Part shown: one piece after another, positions 15,001 through 28,271 of the stretch | Numbering within the stretch: the stretch's first letter is position 1 | How the letters are laid out: each line of letters opens with the position of its first letter | NCBI GenBank assembly: GCA_005281725.1 | Contig: SSBO01000003.1 | Location: forward strand, 5,022,495 to 5,086,494 | Reading direction: 5' to 3' | DNA length: 64,000 nt | DNA from: Wuchereria bancrofti | Taxonomy: Eukaryota; Nematoda; Chromadorea; Rhabditida; Onchocercidae | The notes under the pieces: generated by a model | Seen by the model: only the letters and a program-made list of their open reading frames with translations | Databases searched by the model: none | Told to the model about the DNA's origin: nothing | Program-made: the position numbers and the translations under genes

Positions 15001-17156
15001 ATAATAAAAAAAAACAAAATGAAAAAAGGACATTTTTCAATTTGCTTAATACTTCGGAAAGGAAGATTAAAAGTCTTTACTAGTTTCCTAAATATAGAAC
15101 TCTGAAACAAACCTCATTCTGAATGTGATGACGGTGAATTTGGAATAAAATAATACAAAACATTGGTACTTCTGACAAAACCTTCACACTCTGTGAAGCA
15201 CGAGGGATTAAAGAGTAACCGCTGTCACGCTGAGTACCGTCTCCCGAAGTTTCCGGAAGGTAGACAATTGTTGGCATATAACAGTTTTGAAGTGACTGAA
15301 ATATCAAAGGAATCACCATACATATTCTACTACTCTGACAGTTGCATTTAACCATAACTGCAGAGCAGATGTTTGCTTTTAATGATCTATTAAGATACTA
15401 AATGTTTTATATTTTACCTAAATTTCCCAGCGTTTATTCTAGATGAAAAGTTTCCAATTATAGATGTGAAGCTTAAAGAATTCTCTGTGTCGATAGAAAT
15501 CATCCAATTAATAACTTACAGATTCAATTACACTATCTTCCATTCCGCAATGTCGAAGGTTTCGCTGCTCAAACATACGTCCACTAGTGATATGCTGCGG
15601 CATATCACGATACACTGCTTTAAAATGATTGATAATGGTCGGGATCTGAAATGGGAAATTTGTGTGTGCAGTAATTTAATTATGCAATATAAGACGTGCC
15701 AAACAAATATCTTTACACTTCAGGGAGGCTTTAATTATTGTTCAAAGTATCTTTCAAGTAACTGAATGAATGGTATAAAGAAATGAGAAGTGAAATTTAA
15801 ACTAAGTGAAAAAAAACCTCTGGTGTGAAAACAGCCCTAAATGCACGCTGATGTTCACTGATAATTTTGATAGCAATAATAGCATTTTCCTCATTCTCAA
15901 CTTGAATCACTTTTGTAAGTTGAGTAAGGATAAGTTTTGCGTACTGTTTAACGATTTCATTGCAATTCATACGCAGTATCAGTTCAAGTATCAACTTTCG
16001 TAACTGCTGAAATATTTGAAAAATTCATCAACATACTGTGCATTTAAATCAGGGTAAAGCAGCAAAGCTAATTACATAATTTGCAGTAAAGCAGTCAGAT
16101 GTCCTGACAGATCTCGCTGCTTCTCTTAAAGTTTCCTCCACAATTCCATGCCATTCTCGCAAAATACATTTTCATCGCTTAAGATTGCTAATTTTATAGG
16201 TAATATTGAATTGTGAAAATGGCTTAAAAATAAAAGATACTCATGAAGACTGCACCTGTGTGTTATTTTCTCCGATAAACTGAGGCACAGTGTCTTGAAA
16301 AATTTTCAAAAATGTACGTAACAGATTTTCCTGCACTATCTGGAAAGCAGATGTAGTTGCCATTTCTTCAAAACTGTTGCTTATTTCCTGGAAAGTATAT
16401 AGATTAACAGACAAACTTCAAGTAGGAGAAATAATAAAATTCCATAGACTTATATTAATTAGATATCATAAAGTATACCTCAAGAGTTCAAATGAAGAAA
16501 TTTAATTGAAATATTCAAAATCGACATCACATACACAATACTTTGACTTTGAATGATATAGTGGTCAGAGAGCAGTTAAGCACTTATTTTTCTACCAAAA
16601 ATTTGTTCAAAACCCTATTTATTTCACTTCCCTATATTATCTTTGATCGATAAGTAATTAAACATAAGTATTTGTCGATTACAACATTTTTTTGGAACCT
16701 TTCTGATAAAATACTGACAAAACACACTGGTTTCACAGATCATTATTATTTTTCTTAATGGTTTCAAAACCAGTGCTTATATGATGAGCAAAGTGATGTG
16801 CAAAAAATGATGCTAAAAGCGTTGTATATGATTATGTGATGCGTAATGAATTTCACCTTGGAATCTATAAATTTTGTTTCATTTTCGACGAAATTATTCC
16901 ATATAATTTGGGATGAAAAGATAAGTAATAATTGGTATAGTGTCAAATCAATTACCTGTAAAGCTTTCAATTTGAGGTCATCTCGCTGGCCGGCATCACC
17001 GATTGTCTGGATGAGTGTCTCGAGACGTGAAAGTAGAGGATGATGGCCTTGTGCAGTGGTCTGAAGACTGTGCCCCACAGGTCTTACTATTTGTGATTGC
17101 TGCTGCGAAGTGTGTTGTTGAGACTGAGGGGTGATGTAACCAACAGGAGTACTCAT
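1..17156 (-). CDS. trr-1: TRRAP/TRR-1 homologue, N-terminal part (3' end outside window)
   Basis: Homologue of TRRAP, the giant pseudokinase scaffold that carries transcription activators to histone acetyltransferase complexes (NuA4/TIP60, SAGA) in the nucleus. The start at 17156 opens a Gln/Ser-rich leader and is immediately preceded by a cag acceptor. The first six exons I could place are 17156-16956, 16387-16256, 16006-15818, 15645-15520, 15295-15113 and 14748-14587. The last three in the window are 849-668, 580-394 and 163-47. Diagnostic blocks include QLRKLILELILR and VENEENA (exon 3), GLRTLELCVDNLQPDYLYEH and PVRAELIRGLW (about 8970-8840), RILGKFGASNRKML (about 8610-8540), and SLDILTPSVPLRMDDGH followed by ENRRTAIDVCEMVIKWE (about 815-420). 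These belong to the HEAT-repeat half of TRRAP. The FAT, PIKK-like and FATC regions must lie beyond position 1. Exons between 14.5 and 0.9 kb are recognisable, but I did not resolve every boundary. Confidence 0.92.
9177..9353. repeat. AT-rich low-complexity tract with (AT)n microsatellite
   Basis: Inside a trr-1 intron, about 140 bases rich in AAATAA/TAAAT words lead into an uninterrupted (AT)n run near 9326-9352. There are no coding features. This is ordinary intronic simple sequence and a likely length polymorphism. Confidence 0.85.
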
Positions 17157-17170
17157 CTGTGATGAATTTA
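17157..17170 (-). promoter_or_regulatory. Candidate trans-splice acceptor at trr-1 start
   Basis: On the minus strand the sequence ttcatcacag ends directly at the ATG at 17156. A 3' splice site with no coding exon found upstream and an abutting ATG is the usual appearance of a nematode spliced-leader acceptor. No leader RNA gene is visible, so this rests on pattern only. Confidence 0.55.
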
Positions 17171-20100
17171 AAGCATTACACTTATTCTGTAAAATTTTAG
17201 TTCCGCTTAATTTACCGTTTCTTCCAAAGAAGTGAGCATATTTGACAGTAAAAGCAAAAGCATATAGAGTTCCAAAACTTACTGAAAAGCAAAATTAGTC
17301 AGACACTACATGATTACTAATTCGATACTGCAACAAGACAACATACAAGCTGTACAACGTAACGCCCGTGCACCCTTCGTTATTTCTCAAAGAAAAGGAA
17401 AACGAATCAGGGAAACATAAGATCAGTTTGAAAGGGTTCCACTCCGCATCTGAAGTAGTATGATTTGGATGGAACAGAATTTGAAAAAGAACGGAATTCA
17501 GAGGGCCAAACGATGAATCATCTCGATGACAACCACTGACTCAATAACTTTACCGCACTAGAAAACATTTACATTCGTAATACGTAATAAATTCAGTAAA
17601 AAGCTAATAATTCTGTTCTATTAAGTACAGCAATACCGCTACTCGTTGGCTCGTCATTATTAAATGCATAAATTAGATTCATAGGTTCGGAATTTTGTTA
17701 GTGTTTTGTCTAAATTCTGTTTAAAAAAGTTTTTAAATTTTGAAATACAAATTTAAAAAAAAAGAAAATGGAAAAGTTCCGTTTGAAAAATTTTTTAAAT
17801 TTTGTTTAAAAAAGTTGTTTAGTTGTTTAAATTCTGTGACGTTAAAAGGATTTTGTAGCGATGCATCATGAGAACTGAAATTGATGAAAGTTTTGATAGG
17901 TTTATCTTCAAAATCTCTGGTGTCTAAAAGGCATTTCATTTACTGAAATAACTAGAATTCACATTTCTTTCTCATTTTTCGAAAATTGTCGAGTGCTAAA
18001 TTGGCAACATTCTCCTTGGCGGGTAGAGACATTTTGAGGGCATAATAAATCTTAATCAAACGCTGTTTTGTAATTTGTCTTATCGTTAAATTTGATGCAT
18101 TCTAACTGTACCGCGCTCTCTTCCTATCATACCTTCATCTATTCCATCTGTCTATACTCAGCTATCAATCGGCTACATGAAAGGAAAGGCCACGCGCTGT
18201 TGTCACAATCATGGGTCAAGATTGATAGGACAACCTAGGTAGATAGGTACGCGTCATCCTTTCTTCAAGGCACGAACAGACAACAGAGTTAATGGTTACG
18301 GTATACATGACGAGTTTTGGTAATGACAAATATTTCTTTGGTGATTTGGGAAATGTTTTAGTGTACTTTGGTGGGTTATTTAAAGTATGATTTTTTTTTA
18401 ACTATTTCATTTCACTGGTGCACATACATGTCGACAAGCCAAATGTCCTTGAAAAACCATTTTCGGGAATTCCTGAAAGGAAAACTGAGATGCTTGCAAC
18501 ATTCGATTGACTCATTTTAGCACAGTTCGTTTATTTCCCGATTTCATTTATCTTGCCAGTAACAAATATGGGTTGATCAAAGCGATTCATTTCATTGTTT
18601 TTATTAAATTAAACATGATTAACAGTGGGAAGAATCTCGTCAGATTGTATAGAAGCTATCAGCTGATCGAACCAGATCGATTTGTTGAATGTTATGGCTT
18701 CCTTTTCTGCTCCTTCCATATTTGGCCTCCGGAAGCGAAATCTGAAATATGACGTCTTTCATAGTCTGACCGTAAAACTGATAACAACTCTAAGAATTTC
18801 AGACGGTTTTATCTGTCTTTCATGCATGCTTTTTCACTTACTGTCACAGTAGCCGACTTCTAGTCATTTCCAGTTCTTTTATTTTGTTGCTGGAAAACTG
18901 TACTGAAATTATTCTCTGAATCCGCCATTTTTTCAAGATAGCATTGGTGTTTCAAATGGTATCTTTTGTGATCATTGGGGCAATCTGGGTACTGATCACG
19001 CAACGGATTGGTGGAATTAGCTTCACCTAATTTCTTTAAGGCATTCTTTTCATTTCCTAAGCGTCCTTTCATCTCACAACTCCATTCCACCAAAATTGCT
19101 GAGCTTCCCATACATTTGAGAGATCCAAAAATAGTCTTTATATCCCGGCTTACTCTTTGATTCCTGTTATTCATGTCTTTAAAAACACGAGATTTGAATC
19201 AGGCTAGAAGTCTTGTAGATACAAAAATTTGGAACACTAAAAACATGGTTCACCCTTATGGAATATCTTCATCTTATTAATCGGAGAAAGAGAAAAGATA
19301 ACGAAAGATTGTTTGAGGCATAGTAAAAATATGAACGAATGTCTTCATAGTCCTGACAAATTGCAGCTGTCGTAAATGCGATGACTTATTTTCAACTTTT
19401 ATAGTGCCCGTTTAAAATTATCGAGTGTTGCGTTTCCTCGTTCATTCTCCTCTCTATTTGCATTACAGTTTGGCTAAAAAATATGTAGAACAAGACGATA
19501 CAAAAACTGATTCGAGAATTTTGAACTTAAATGTAACTTTTCAAATTTCATTGTGAAAAAAATATTTGAAGGAAAGAAACAACTTCCGTAATCGGCAAGT
19601 TTCGTAGGTTAACAAACCAAAGTTTCGTAAAATATTAGAAATAGTTAATTTAAATAAGTAGGAATCCATTTTAATTTCAGCACTGGACGATTGGCATTTT
19701 AGTGCAGCAGGTTACGCCAAGACCATTTCCTAATTTGTAACGCTGTGTCAAGTGTGATATTACCTTAACTCTGTACAAGGCACTTTCCAGGAGATTGCAA
19801 TTATACCTCCTTTTGGTCGATGTTTCCATTTCAAATAAAGAATCATTAGGAGTGATGCTGTGAGAAGGTCAGGAAGGAGTCATACTTCGGTGCACTGCTT
19901 CTATTTCGGATCATTCGAAGAAAATGCTTTTTTGTAATACGGGACTTTCAAACATGGCGGATGAATTTATTTACCTTGTTCTTATGGACTATAATTTGTC
20001 ATTTCTTTCTTTCCTTCAAATATTTTTTTCATAATGAATCATATTACAGGAAGTTAAATCTTGAAAACAAATACTCAAACCAAGCCACTTTTTTATCGAT

Positions 20101-23100
20101 TTCTTAGATAGTGCAACTGTTTCAGTAGTTAGCTATTTGTCGCACCAAATTATGAACATGTTTTCATGTATAAATAGAAAAATTGGAGCTGTGTGAAACT
20201 CGTGGTGACATCAAATATGAACAAAATACTTGTTATGCTTGTTTCATAAGACAATTTATAATTTATATTATGCTTATTTATGCATGAAGGGACTTATGGT
20301 TAAAATGGTAGACGAATTTGTATAGACATGAACACTGCTCTTAATTTAATCCCGAGTAAATGCTGATTATCATAGTGTTATATTTTTTTCTTAAAGAGAG
20401 TTTAAGAAACAAGTGATTATATTCTGTAGATAAGGACACAAAAATTTATTGAGTTGAAGAAGTTATCATTCTATCTGAATTATCAGCTAACCATGTATTA
20501 TAGAAATTAAAAAAGAATTGATAAGCGCCATAATATTTGATTAACAAGTTGAATAGTGGCAGGCAGATGCACATGTTGCATGCAGTTCATCGCTCAAGGT
20601 CATAAATTTGCTTGAAATTCGATGCAAGCAAATTTTTAAAAATTTAATAAGATTTGTCAGAGTCAAGTTCAAAATTTGGACCTGGAGTTCAAACTTCTAA
20701 TGATCTTTTATTTTTGTTTCCTTTAGCCAAGTTAGTCACAAAAACAACAATGAAAAGTATGTGGTTACACTCCTACTGTACTAATTCCTTGCTTGCTTGA
20801 AGTAAAATGAGGTCTCCAAAAGATGCTGTATTTCAGATGTAATCATATATCATTGTAAACATCTAGTTCCTATTTTTGTGTCATACACAAAATACAACCC
20901 AACTCTGTCATCGTCCCAAAAAGTCCTCATTTTTTCTTTATTAAATATCGTTTCCCATTCTTACCTTCTTTTTCCCGAAGATTTTTGCTGAGCGTCATGC
21001 TCCTATATGATGCACAAGAAATACCTCGCAAAGTCTTTGATTGTGAAAACTTGGTATTTAAGGACGCATCATTCCTTACCAAATAAATGATTGCCACTTT
21101 GATTATAGTGCACTTCGGCTAGTAGTAATTTCGTGGTCTCCCTTGCATTCCTTTCGAAAATGTACAAAGTCCCGGTTATAACGTTAAGATTTGCGCAATG
21201 CACGACGAAGTTTGACGGTATATGCGACCCAAGAATAGCGAGTAGATATGAGTGATATTTGCAACGCGGTAAAACGGAGAACGTGTTGATATCGATGACA
21301 TTCAAGATAAGGATCACTCGTAAAACGAATCGCGACATTTTCTGCGCTTCTAGATCTTGAGACTTCAAACCGCCCTGTAATTATGGGTATTGCAGTGCGA
21401 TATACAGTACAGCAAACCGTTTTGAAGGGTTTACAATATTTATATCTTTAAAGGAAGATCCGCAATATTTGACTTCTAGTCTCCTTTTCTTTATTTTTGA
21501 GCGTATTTGTCTCGGTATGGCGTTAACGAGAATATTTAGAAAAAATTGTAGGCTTGGTATTCTCATTCTTGTAGTATTCATGAAATTATATGTGATGCGC
21601 AAAATGATATAATGGTGACTAGTTTTGGATATCCGTCAGTTTCACCAACTAAACGAGTAAAGAGTATAGTAGGAAGTCGGGTGCAGTAAATCCACAGATC
21701 AGCTGAGCCTGAAATTGGGCCGAGATATATATCACCTTAGAAGATATAGAATTCGTTCCACTATGAACAAGAAATTCTCGATCACATCTAATTTTCCTAT
21801 GGTTATTACGTAATCTAAATAGCTACAACAATTTTTCCACGCGCCCCGAAATACAATACCTCAATGGGAATCTATTTCGTTAAATTTCTTTTTTTTCCAC
21901 ACGATAATTAGAAAGACGATGAAATCAAAAATCACCGGTATAAGACGGACTCATTAAATATTGCCCTAAGTCAACCTCCATCCGCGAAAATTCGCATATC
22001 CAGGTGCCAAACATGTCCTCCTATCGGAATAGTCTTCCAACGTCAGACTTATAGGTCATCACTAGACAGTGAAAAAGGACACACCATTTGAACAAGCACA
22101 ATTTTCTTAATTAGGACCTTCTCGCTACTATGGAAATTAATCATATTCCTAAAAAATCCCAAGGTTCTTGATTGAGGATCTTCTGACGAGAATTTGGAAA
22201 ACTTTGGCGACAATGTTTCTTAGGACTCAGGATTTCGAGTGAAGCTACAAGCCGAATTTGATGGGGACTGGGAACGGTGACCATGCTCTCCGCTTCATGT
22301 TGATGTTTCTTGCGAGGCCAAGCGAGGTTTTTATGACAACAAAATTTCTTGTCAAGTTTTTCTGTGATGCATAGAATTGCATTTCCATGCAAACTCCTGT
22401 CGATTTTCTGTGATTTTTTTCTAGCTAATTGTTGCTAATTTTTTCTTTTCTTGTTATTCCTGAAAGAAAATCCGTTTTTTCGCACTAGATTCATTCAGTC
22501 TTAGGGAACATGAGGGAAAGTTTCGTTGAGCAATTACATAACGTTGGACATCGGATTTAGACTTTATCGATAAAGCTTACTTCGACGCTTGTTATTTTGC
22601 CTTAGTGACTTCCAAATATCGCTTCTGGGCACTACTAATTTAGATCAAAAAGAGAAAAACTTACTCGCGGAGTAAAAAAGCAATAACTATTGACTAATTG
22701 TTAGAGTTGAACTGACCAAAGTGGAGAGATATGGACAAGCCATCCAGGTGACTGGAGGCTGTTGCTGTCTCTCACCACCAATACTTACCAAGTTCAAGCG
22801 CTTTAGCAAAAAAGAACTGGAAGGTTGCACATGAATCCATTTATGGCCGTCAATGTATATACGATGTATCCGGTATAGCTCATACAGCCGCAACAACTTT
22901 TGCAGCACTTTACTAGCAACAAATGGGTCTTTTCAATTGATACCTGATGAAGCGCACATAATTTGCATGCATGGGATCATGTTTGCTGTTGCTTAAATGG
23001 AATATATTTGTAATGGATTTACATTTGTATAGATACGTATCTATATGTTTGTGAGTACTAGTGAAAATGAGCAGAGTGACCGTACAACCCTTCATCTTGA

Positions 23101-26100
23101 TCAATTGCATCTCACCATTATACTGGAAGAGCCATGTTACTTTTGAAGATGAGCAAATATGTAATGAACGAGGGATCAGCGATGAAATCTATCGAATGGA
23201 TCGATGTTTATGATTGTTTTCCCACACACTTTTGATACGGTTTCACCTCATCATGCAAAAAGTGCGCCGCAAATGGTGTGAAATATGAGCGTGATGAGCA
23301 GGCTCCTCGAATTCGGCAGGGTTTTTCTCTGAGGAGAAAGAGGGGAATGGAGCGGGCAGGGTAACTGCTGCAAACATTGTAAGGAAGCATAATGCTGTAG
23401 TTCCCACGCTATTTTTGAGATTTATTGTTATTGTGAAGAAGAGGGCCAGTTTTGTGATGGAAAGTGAGGAGGAACGAAGGCCAACCTGCCATTGCCCCGT
23501 GGCTTCTTCCGTTCGGTGCCATTATGCTCAGTTGAGCAACACTTGCAAACAATGGTTCAAAGCAAAATAAGAGGAAGAAAAAACAGGCTGTGGGAAAGAC
23601 AGTCCAGATTTCATTTTACTACAAAACCTTCTATTCTCCCTCTGTTGTTGCTTCAACTTCAGCGTACCTATTTGTCTTCTTCAATCGTAATCATAATTGT
23701 GTAATTGTGAAAGCTACTTTAAGTCACCAAATGGGAAGCGGGAATCAGCAGCTGTATGTAATCGTCATATTATCAATTCATTGTGATAAGCGATAAGAAA
23801 AGCCATAATCCATCCTTTCCAGTTCTCCATAATACGAGGGGCTGACAGAAGATGAAACGGACAAAGAACTAACTGAATTGGATCGTTTGGTGATTCCCAC
23901 AGCTATTACTAGATGAAGAGCATAAACCGCCTTCCTCCCATTCATTATAACTGTAAGTGGTGCCGTCCATTGTCCTCATTGCTGGCGTATCCACTTTTTA
24001 TCAAAAAATGATATCGAATGACGAAGACACGAGCTCTGCGAGGTGGCTGCAAGATAGTGGTAATAGGATTGGCATTAACATAACAAACGATTGCTACTAA
24101 TTCGCAACCATGGGAAAATGTAGAATAGCCTTTGATAAAAACATTTTGGCGCGGTCACTGTCGCTCTTTTCTTCCAAGCCCTTTCACTGATCCAACTTTC
24201 AGCAAAAATAAACGGGTAAACGATCTAGGAAGGGAAAGAAAAGAGAAAGTGTCAACGTAACAGAAGTGTCGGAGCAGTGTTCGAACAAACTTTAAGTCAA
24301 TTTTATATTACAACCCACTTCAGAGATAATAGCTAACCCATCACTCCTGAATTAGCACGACGGTCACATTATTGGGGTTCCTTACTCCAAAAAAAGAGTG
24401 AGGAAGGAACAATTGTTTCCAACAGTAACATACGAAGGATTGTTTATAATCCATTAACTCATCTGCTCTACTAGTCCCATGGATAGAATAAATAACTGTT
24501 GGTTCGGAGTTAAATTATTCGGTATTATATTCAATCTGCGCAGGAGTTTTCATGTTTTATGAAATGGATGTGTCAACAATTTCAGTGCTGATCTATTCCG
24601 AGCTACTCAAGATACGAATTATTTCTATTCAAATGCCTTTTATCAGAAATCCAATCCTCCTTATTCGCTTATTCAAACTTAAGCTTTTGATCCAATTTCT
24701 TATCAAATTCGCGAATTTTGCAAACAGGAATGCTCGTTGCAAATCAAGATAAAGTGGCAATCCTGAATAATTTTGACTTGAAATCGAGTGAATTGGGCTG
24801 TGTTAAACTAGCCGGAGAGAAAGAGGTAAAAAGTGAATGAAGTGAACTCTATATTGCATTGTTTTGCTATAGCAACTAACGTCCTGTCAAATTTCACATA
24901 AGACATGGGATGATATAATATGGTGACACACGACAATCAGTGTATAGTAAATTACATGAGGTAGGACCACGCGTTGATTGCATTGCCGTGGGAGGAAACC
25001 GTGGCGGTATTGCGGTCGAAAGGGCCAGTGCTACGTTTTTCCCTCTGATTATGTAATTTTAATCCTATTATCCGTCATGCTAATCATGGGAATCAACATT
25101 TCGCTCTGAGAAACTACTGCCCCTACTCATCCAAAAACTGTCACAGCAAAATAGACTGTGTATAAATATCTTCTGCCTTTCATTTATGTTTTGTTTTATA
25201 TCCTCTACTGGTTTAATTAATTTTGCCTTATTTACTTAGGCTTTATACATTTCTAAACCATTACAGCACCATTAGTTTTGTCGATGGGCACCATTTCAAG
25301 ATACTATTATGTATTGATTATGATTAATATAGTGATCCTGAAGGGTTTGAGTAACCCAAGGAGATCTGTACCACCTAAAAAGCATTTACATTTTCGAAAG
25401 ATGCACAAGAAAGAAAGTGTTCTGTTCTATTTCTTTTGCCTTTCGTTTCAAGGAATTTTGGATTTTTTTGTTAGTGAAGAATTCCAAGTCTCTTTGCAAT
25501 CTGTGAGAGAAGTATACATTTGTCAGCTAACATTTAAAGACCACTTCTGATGTTCCCAGTAATTTCTTGGCGATACCTTTCTATAGAACGAAAATACCAC
25601 GCACTTTAAATTCCAACTTACCGAGATTGCAGTTTCATTTTGCTTATCAGAAATGTTAGACTAAAGATAGTAGTCTTATCTTACAGTATTTGTGGAAACA
25701 TATATTTCTCATCGTAGGATACACCCTAAAATTCAGACCATGATATTCAAAAAAGGAATTTCTCAAAGTCGATCTGGGATAGCGATAAGCCTGATTGCCA
25801 GACAGGATGTAACAAGTCTAAATTAGGAGTGTTCTCAAATGTCCCTTCGCACGATCCATTGCTTCTCCCACGCTTCTTTGCTAGATATGCATTGACAATT
25901 GTCTGATGGACACTGTCCACTTCTCACCTAATTACAGTCCATCATCATTCATTCATCGCCCATGAGAAAAGTTTTCCTCACTCGCACTTGTCGACAAACC
26001 CTCCCGTCTGACAATCTCCAAAAACCACGCCTCTGTTCATCGTTCATTTTCAACTTCGTAACAGCGCATCGTTTTGTTTACTCCTATTTCGTTCGGTAGT

Positions 26101-26678
26101 GGTTACTGTAGTCGGTGCTTGTCATTAGCATGCTACTAATTAGAATCCCTTCTTGCAGTCACTGCATATTGTTCACATCGCAAAGCTTACGGATCCCTCG
26201 AACATTTTCACTTTCCCTATTAGTTAAAGATCCAATTACATCCAAATGTTCACCTGAGTCCTCGTCTTATTACGGTTCGTTTGTTAATTCACTTTAGTTT
26301 GTTTCCGAACAGTTATGTAACTGAACCACAACACACCGTGATAATAAATTATTTACCGCAAGATAACTCATCTTCCTGCAGCTCTTTCGGCAGTGTTTTG
26401 TCTGAGGATCTAGATTTATTTGTTCTTGTTTGTTTGCATTCAATGTTTGAGATCATCAGTTATGCTTCCTCATAATAACATTGGAAAGTCAACTCTTGGT
26501 CAGTGGCAAACTTAGTAATTTTGCTTAAATTGCATCCTTCACTTAGGAGAATTTTTGGACATTTCCACTGTGAGACTCTCTTTGAAAAACGAACAGAAAT
26601 TTTCGTGTCTACATCTACTGTTTTTGCAGATATTCTGGCTCCAATTCTTGGGGATTTTCCTTTTGAACTAAACAATTT
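17171..26678. other. Intergenic region between trr-1 and the hairy-type gene
   Basis: This 9.5-kb gap separates two genes transcribed away from each other, so it should contain both promoters. I found no exon with family similarity. Open frames at 18860-19174 (minus, 104 codons), 21069-21368 (minus, 99 codons), 22141-22392 and 22687-22908 (minus) and 25278-25550 (plus) lack recognisable domains and clear splice context. CACGCG, the core class-C Hairy/E(spl) site, occurs at 24968-24973 and at about 18192-18197. The long upstream stretch would suit a developmental regulator, which is inference. Confidence 0.6.
25284..25550 (+). other. Possible small secreted-peptide ORF (unverified)
   Basis: The frame starts with ATG at 25284, about 17 bases after a cag (25264-25266) that could be a splice or leader acceptor. 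The first 21 residues, beginning MGTISRYYYVLIMINIVILK, resemble a signal peptide. They are followed by a basic stretch (PRRSVPPKK, FRKMHKKE) and then a hydrophobic segment. There is no cysteine framework or family similarity that I recognise. A short stop-free frame with these properties can arise by chance in AT-rich DNA. Confidence 0.18.
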
Positions 26679-28076
26679 ATGACGCCACGTTTTCTGACAA
26701 AAATGATGACATCACCTTATGCTTCACCAAGTCCACCAGAGTACCCAATGGAAAGAAAGGTTTGTTGATAGCGTTTTTCTGAGTCCTGCACAACAGAATT
26801 CCTTGGGATGCAATATTTATAGTATTTTATATGACTTATCTGATGAGAAGAAGAAAGAATAAAGATGATAAAGGTGCATTAAAAATTCAGAATAGTTTTA
26901 TTGTAGAGGAGAAATTAAAGTTGTAGATAGAAATATATATTACAGTTGAAAAAGCCCTTAATGGAGAAGCGTCGTAGAGCTCGCATGAACGAATGTTTGG
27001 ATCAATTGAAACATCTCTTATTACATATTTCACCAAATCACCGTACTAAGTTGGAAAAAGCAGATATCTTAGAAATGACGGTTGCTTATCTCAATCAGAT
27101 GCAGCATTCGCCATCACCGTCGACATCATTCGGTATGTCCTTAAACTCATTCACTTATGAATTCTCTCCTAGAGTGGATACTAGATACTAAATACAGTCT
27201 TAACAAAGCTTAATTTCTAAAATATTGGAAAAGATCATAATTCTTATTGGAAACGTTTCAAATACTTATAAGTTGGGTCAGTACTTTCCTTCCAACTGAA
27301 TCTGGCGAATGTGTTAATGAAACGTTTGTTCTTTCTGTTTGAGGCAATACCATTTATTCATACTCTCTTGAGTGTTCAGAAAAAAAAAATCTGATTCATA
27401 GGTTTCTTAAGAAAAATTTAGAGATAAACGATTCTAGTTTTTTGAGAAGAGAACTAAAATCGTAATTATTTTAGACAGCAATGCCATTTATCAGCAATCT
27501 TATGCGGAAGGTTTCACTGTAGCTGCTTCGGCTTGTCTGACTTATCTGCAGAATACTCTACTGCCTAGTGAATTTGCACCTCAAGCACAGCAGTTCAGAA
27601 TTGGGCTCATTCAACATCTTCAATCTGTGATGTCGAATCATGTAAATGTGTCAGGTGAAGATGCAGGGCCGATTGTTCCTCATTCATTACCGTCGTACTT
27701 TTTAACAAACTTCCAGACACAATCGTCATTAGCTGGTACTTGTTTAGCCTCGAATCACATACCAAATTCGGTTTATGGCCGCACTGCTTGTGTTGCATAT
27801 CAGTCTAATATCCCCGCACTTTATGGCACTCCTGCATTACGTACGGCGGTTCCTACACCATTGCAGTCAAATATCCCCTTTATTCCGAAGGATTCGGTAC
27901 CGCGGCCTGTAGCCGTTATTGGTGCGCAACCTGCTTTGTCTGGTTTCTGTGGTAATCGTGTGGAGAAATGCAGTAGTCATTCAGAACGAGCGAAAGAAAA
28001 TGAAATCAAGGACAAAATTAATGGATTGGCGGAAATGGAAACAATAAAAGATGTGAAAGTTTGGCGACCATTTTAA
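26679..28076 (+). CDS. lin-22: HES/hairy-type bHLH-Orange transcriptional repressor ending in WRPF
   Basis: Nuclear DNA-binding repressor of the Hairy/E(spl) family. Three exons give about 289 residues: 26679-26759, 26946-27132 and 27475-28076; the introns begin gtttgt and gtatgt. Exon 2 carries the b[23 protein letters not shown], with the family-specific proline in the basic region, and helix 2 [18 protein letters not shown]. Exon 3 opens with an Orange domain ([16 protein letters not shown]) and continues into a Ser/Pro-rich linker. The protein ends DVKVWRPF, a variant of the WRPW tetrapeptide that recruits Groucho/TLE (UNC-37 in C. elegans). The start could instead be the ATG pair at 26703/26706; an in-frame stop at 26664 limits it upstream. 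lin-22 is the single hairy-type gene of C. elegans, so the symbol is a best match and not proven orthology. Confidence 0.87.
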
Positions 28077-28265
28077 TGCTTTACAAGTTTATTTCCATTG
28101 TTTTTGTGCAAGGTGTTTATGCTTGGAAGTGTTTCAAGTTTTATCAATGTAAATCTTCATTGGTGTAATTTTTCAGAGAGATGTGGGGGTAGGAAAAATC
28201 TTTTTTACATCTCCACTGACTAGAGGGATATGCAACATACTGCAGTGATAAATTAGGCTTGTTCT

Positions 28266-28271
28266 AATAAA
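28266..28271 (+). terminator. Candidate poly(A) signal AATAAA for the hairy-type gene
   Basis: AATAAA lies about 190 bases after the stop codon at 28076. It is followed by a T-rich segment, a normal arrangement for a nematode 3' UTR. It is assigned from the motif alone. Confidence 0.4.

Noticed and set aside
15163..15351. Plus-strand ORF of 62 codons
   Set aside because: It is antisense to trr-1 exon 5 (15295-15113), whose minus-strand reading joins in frame to its neighbours.
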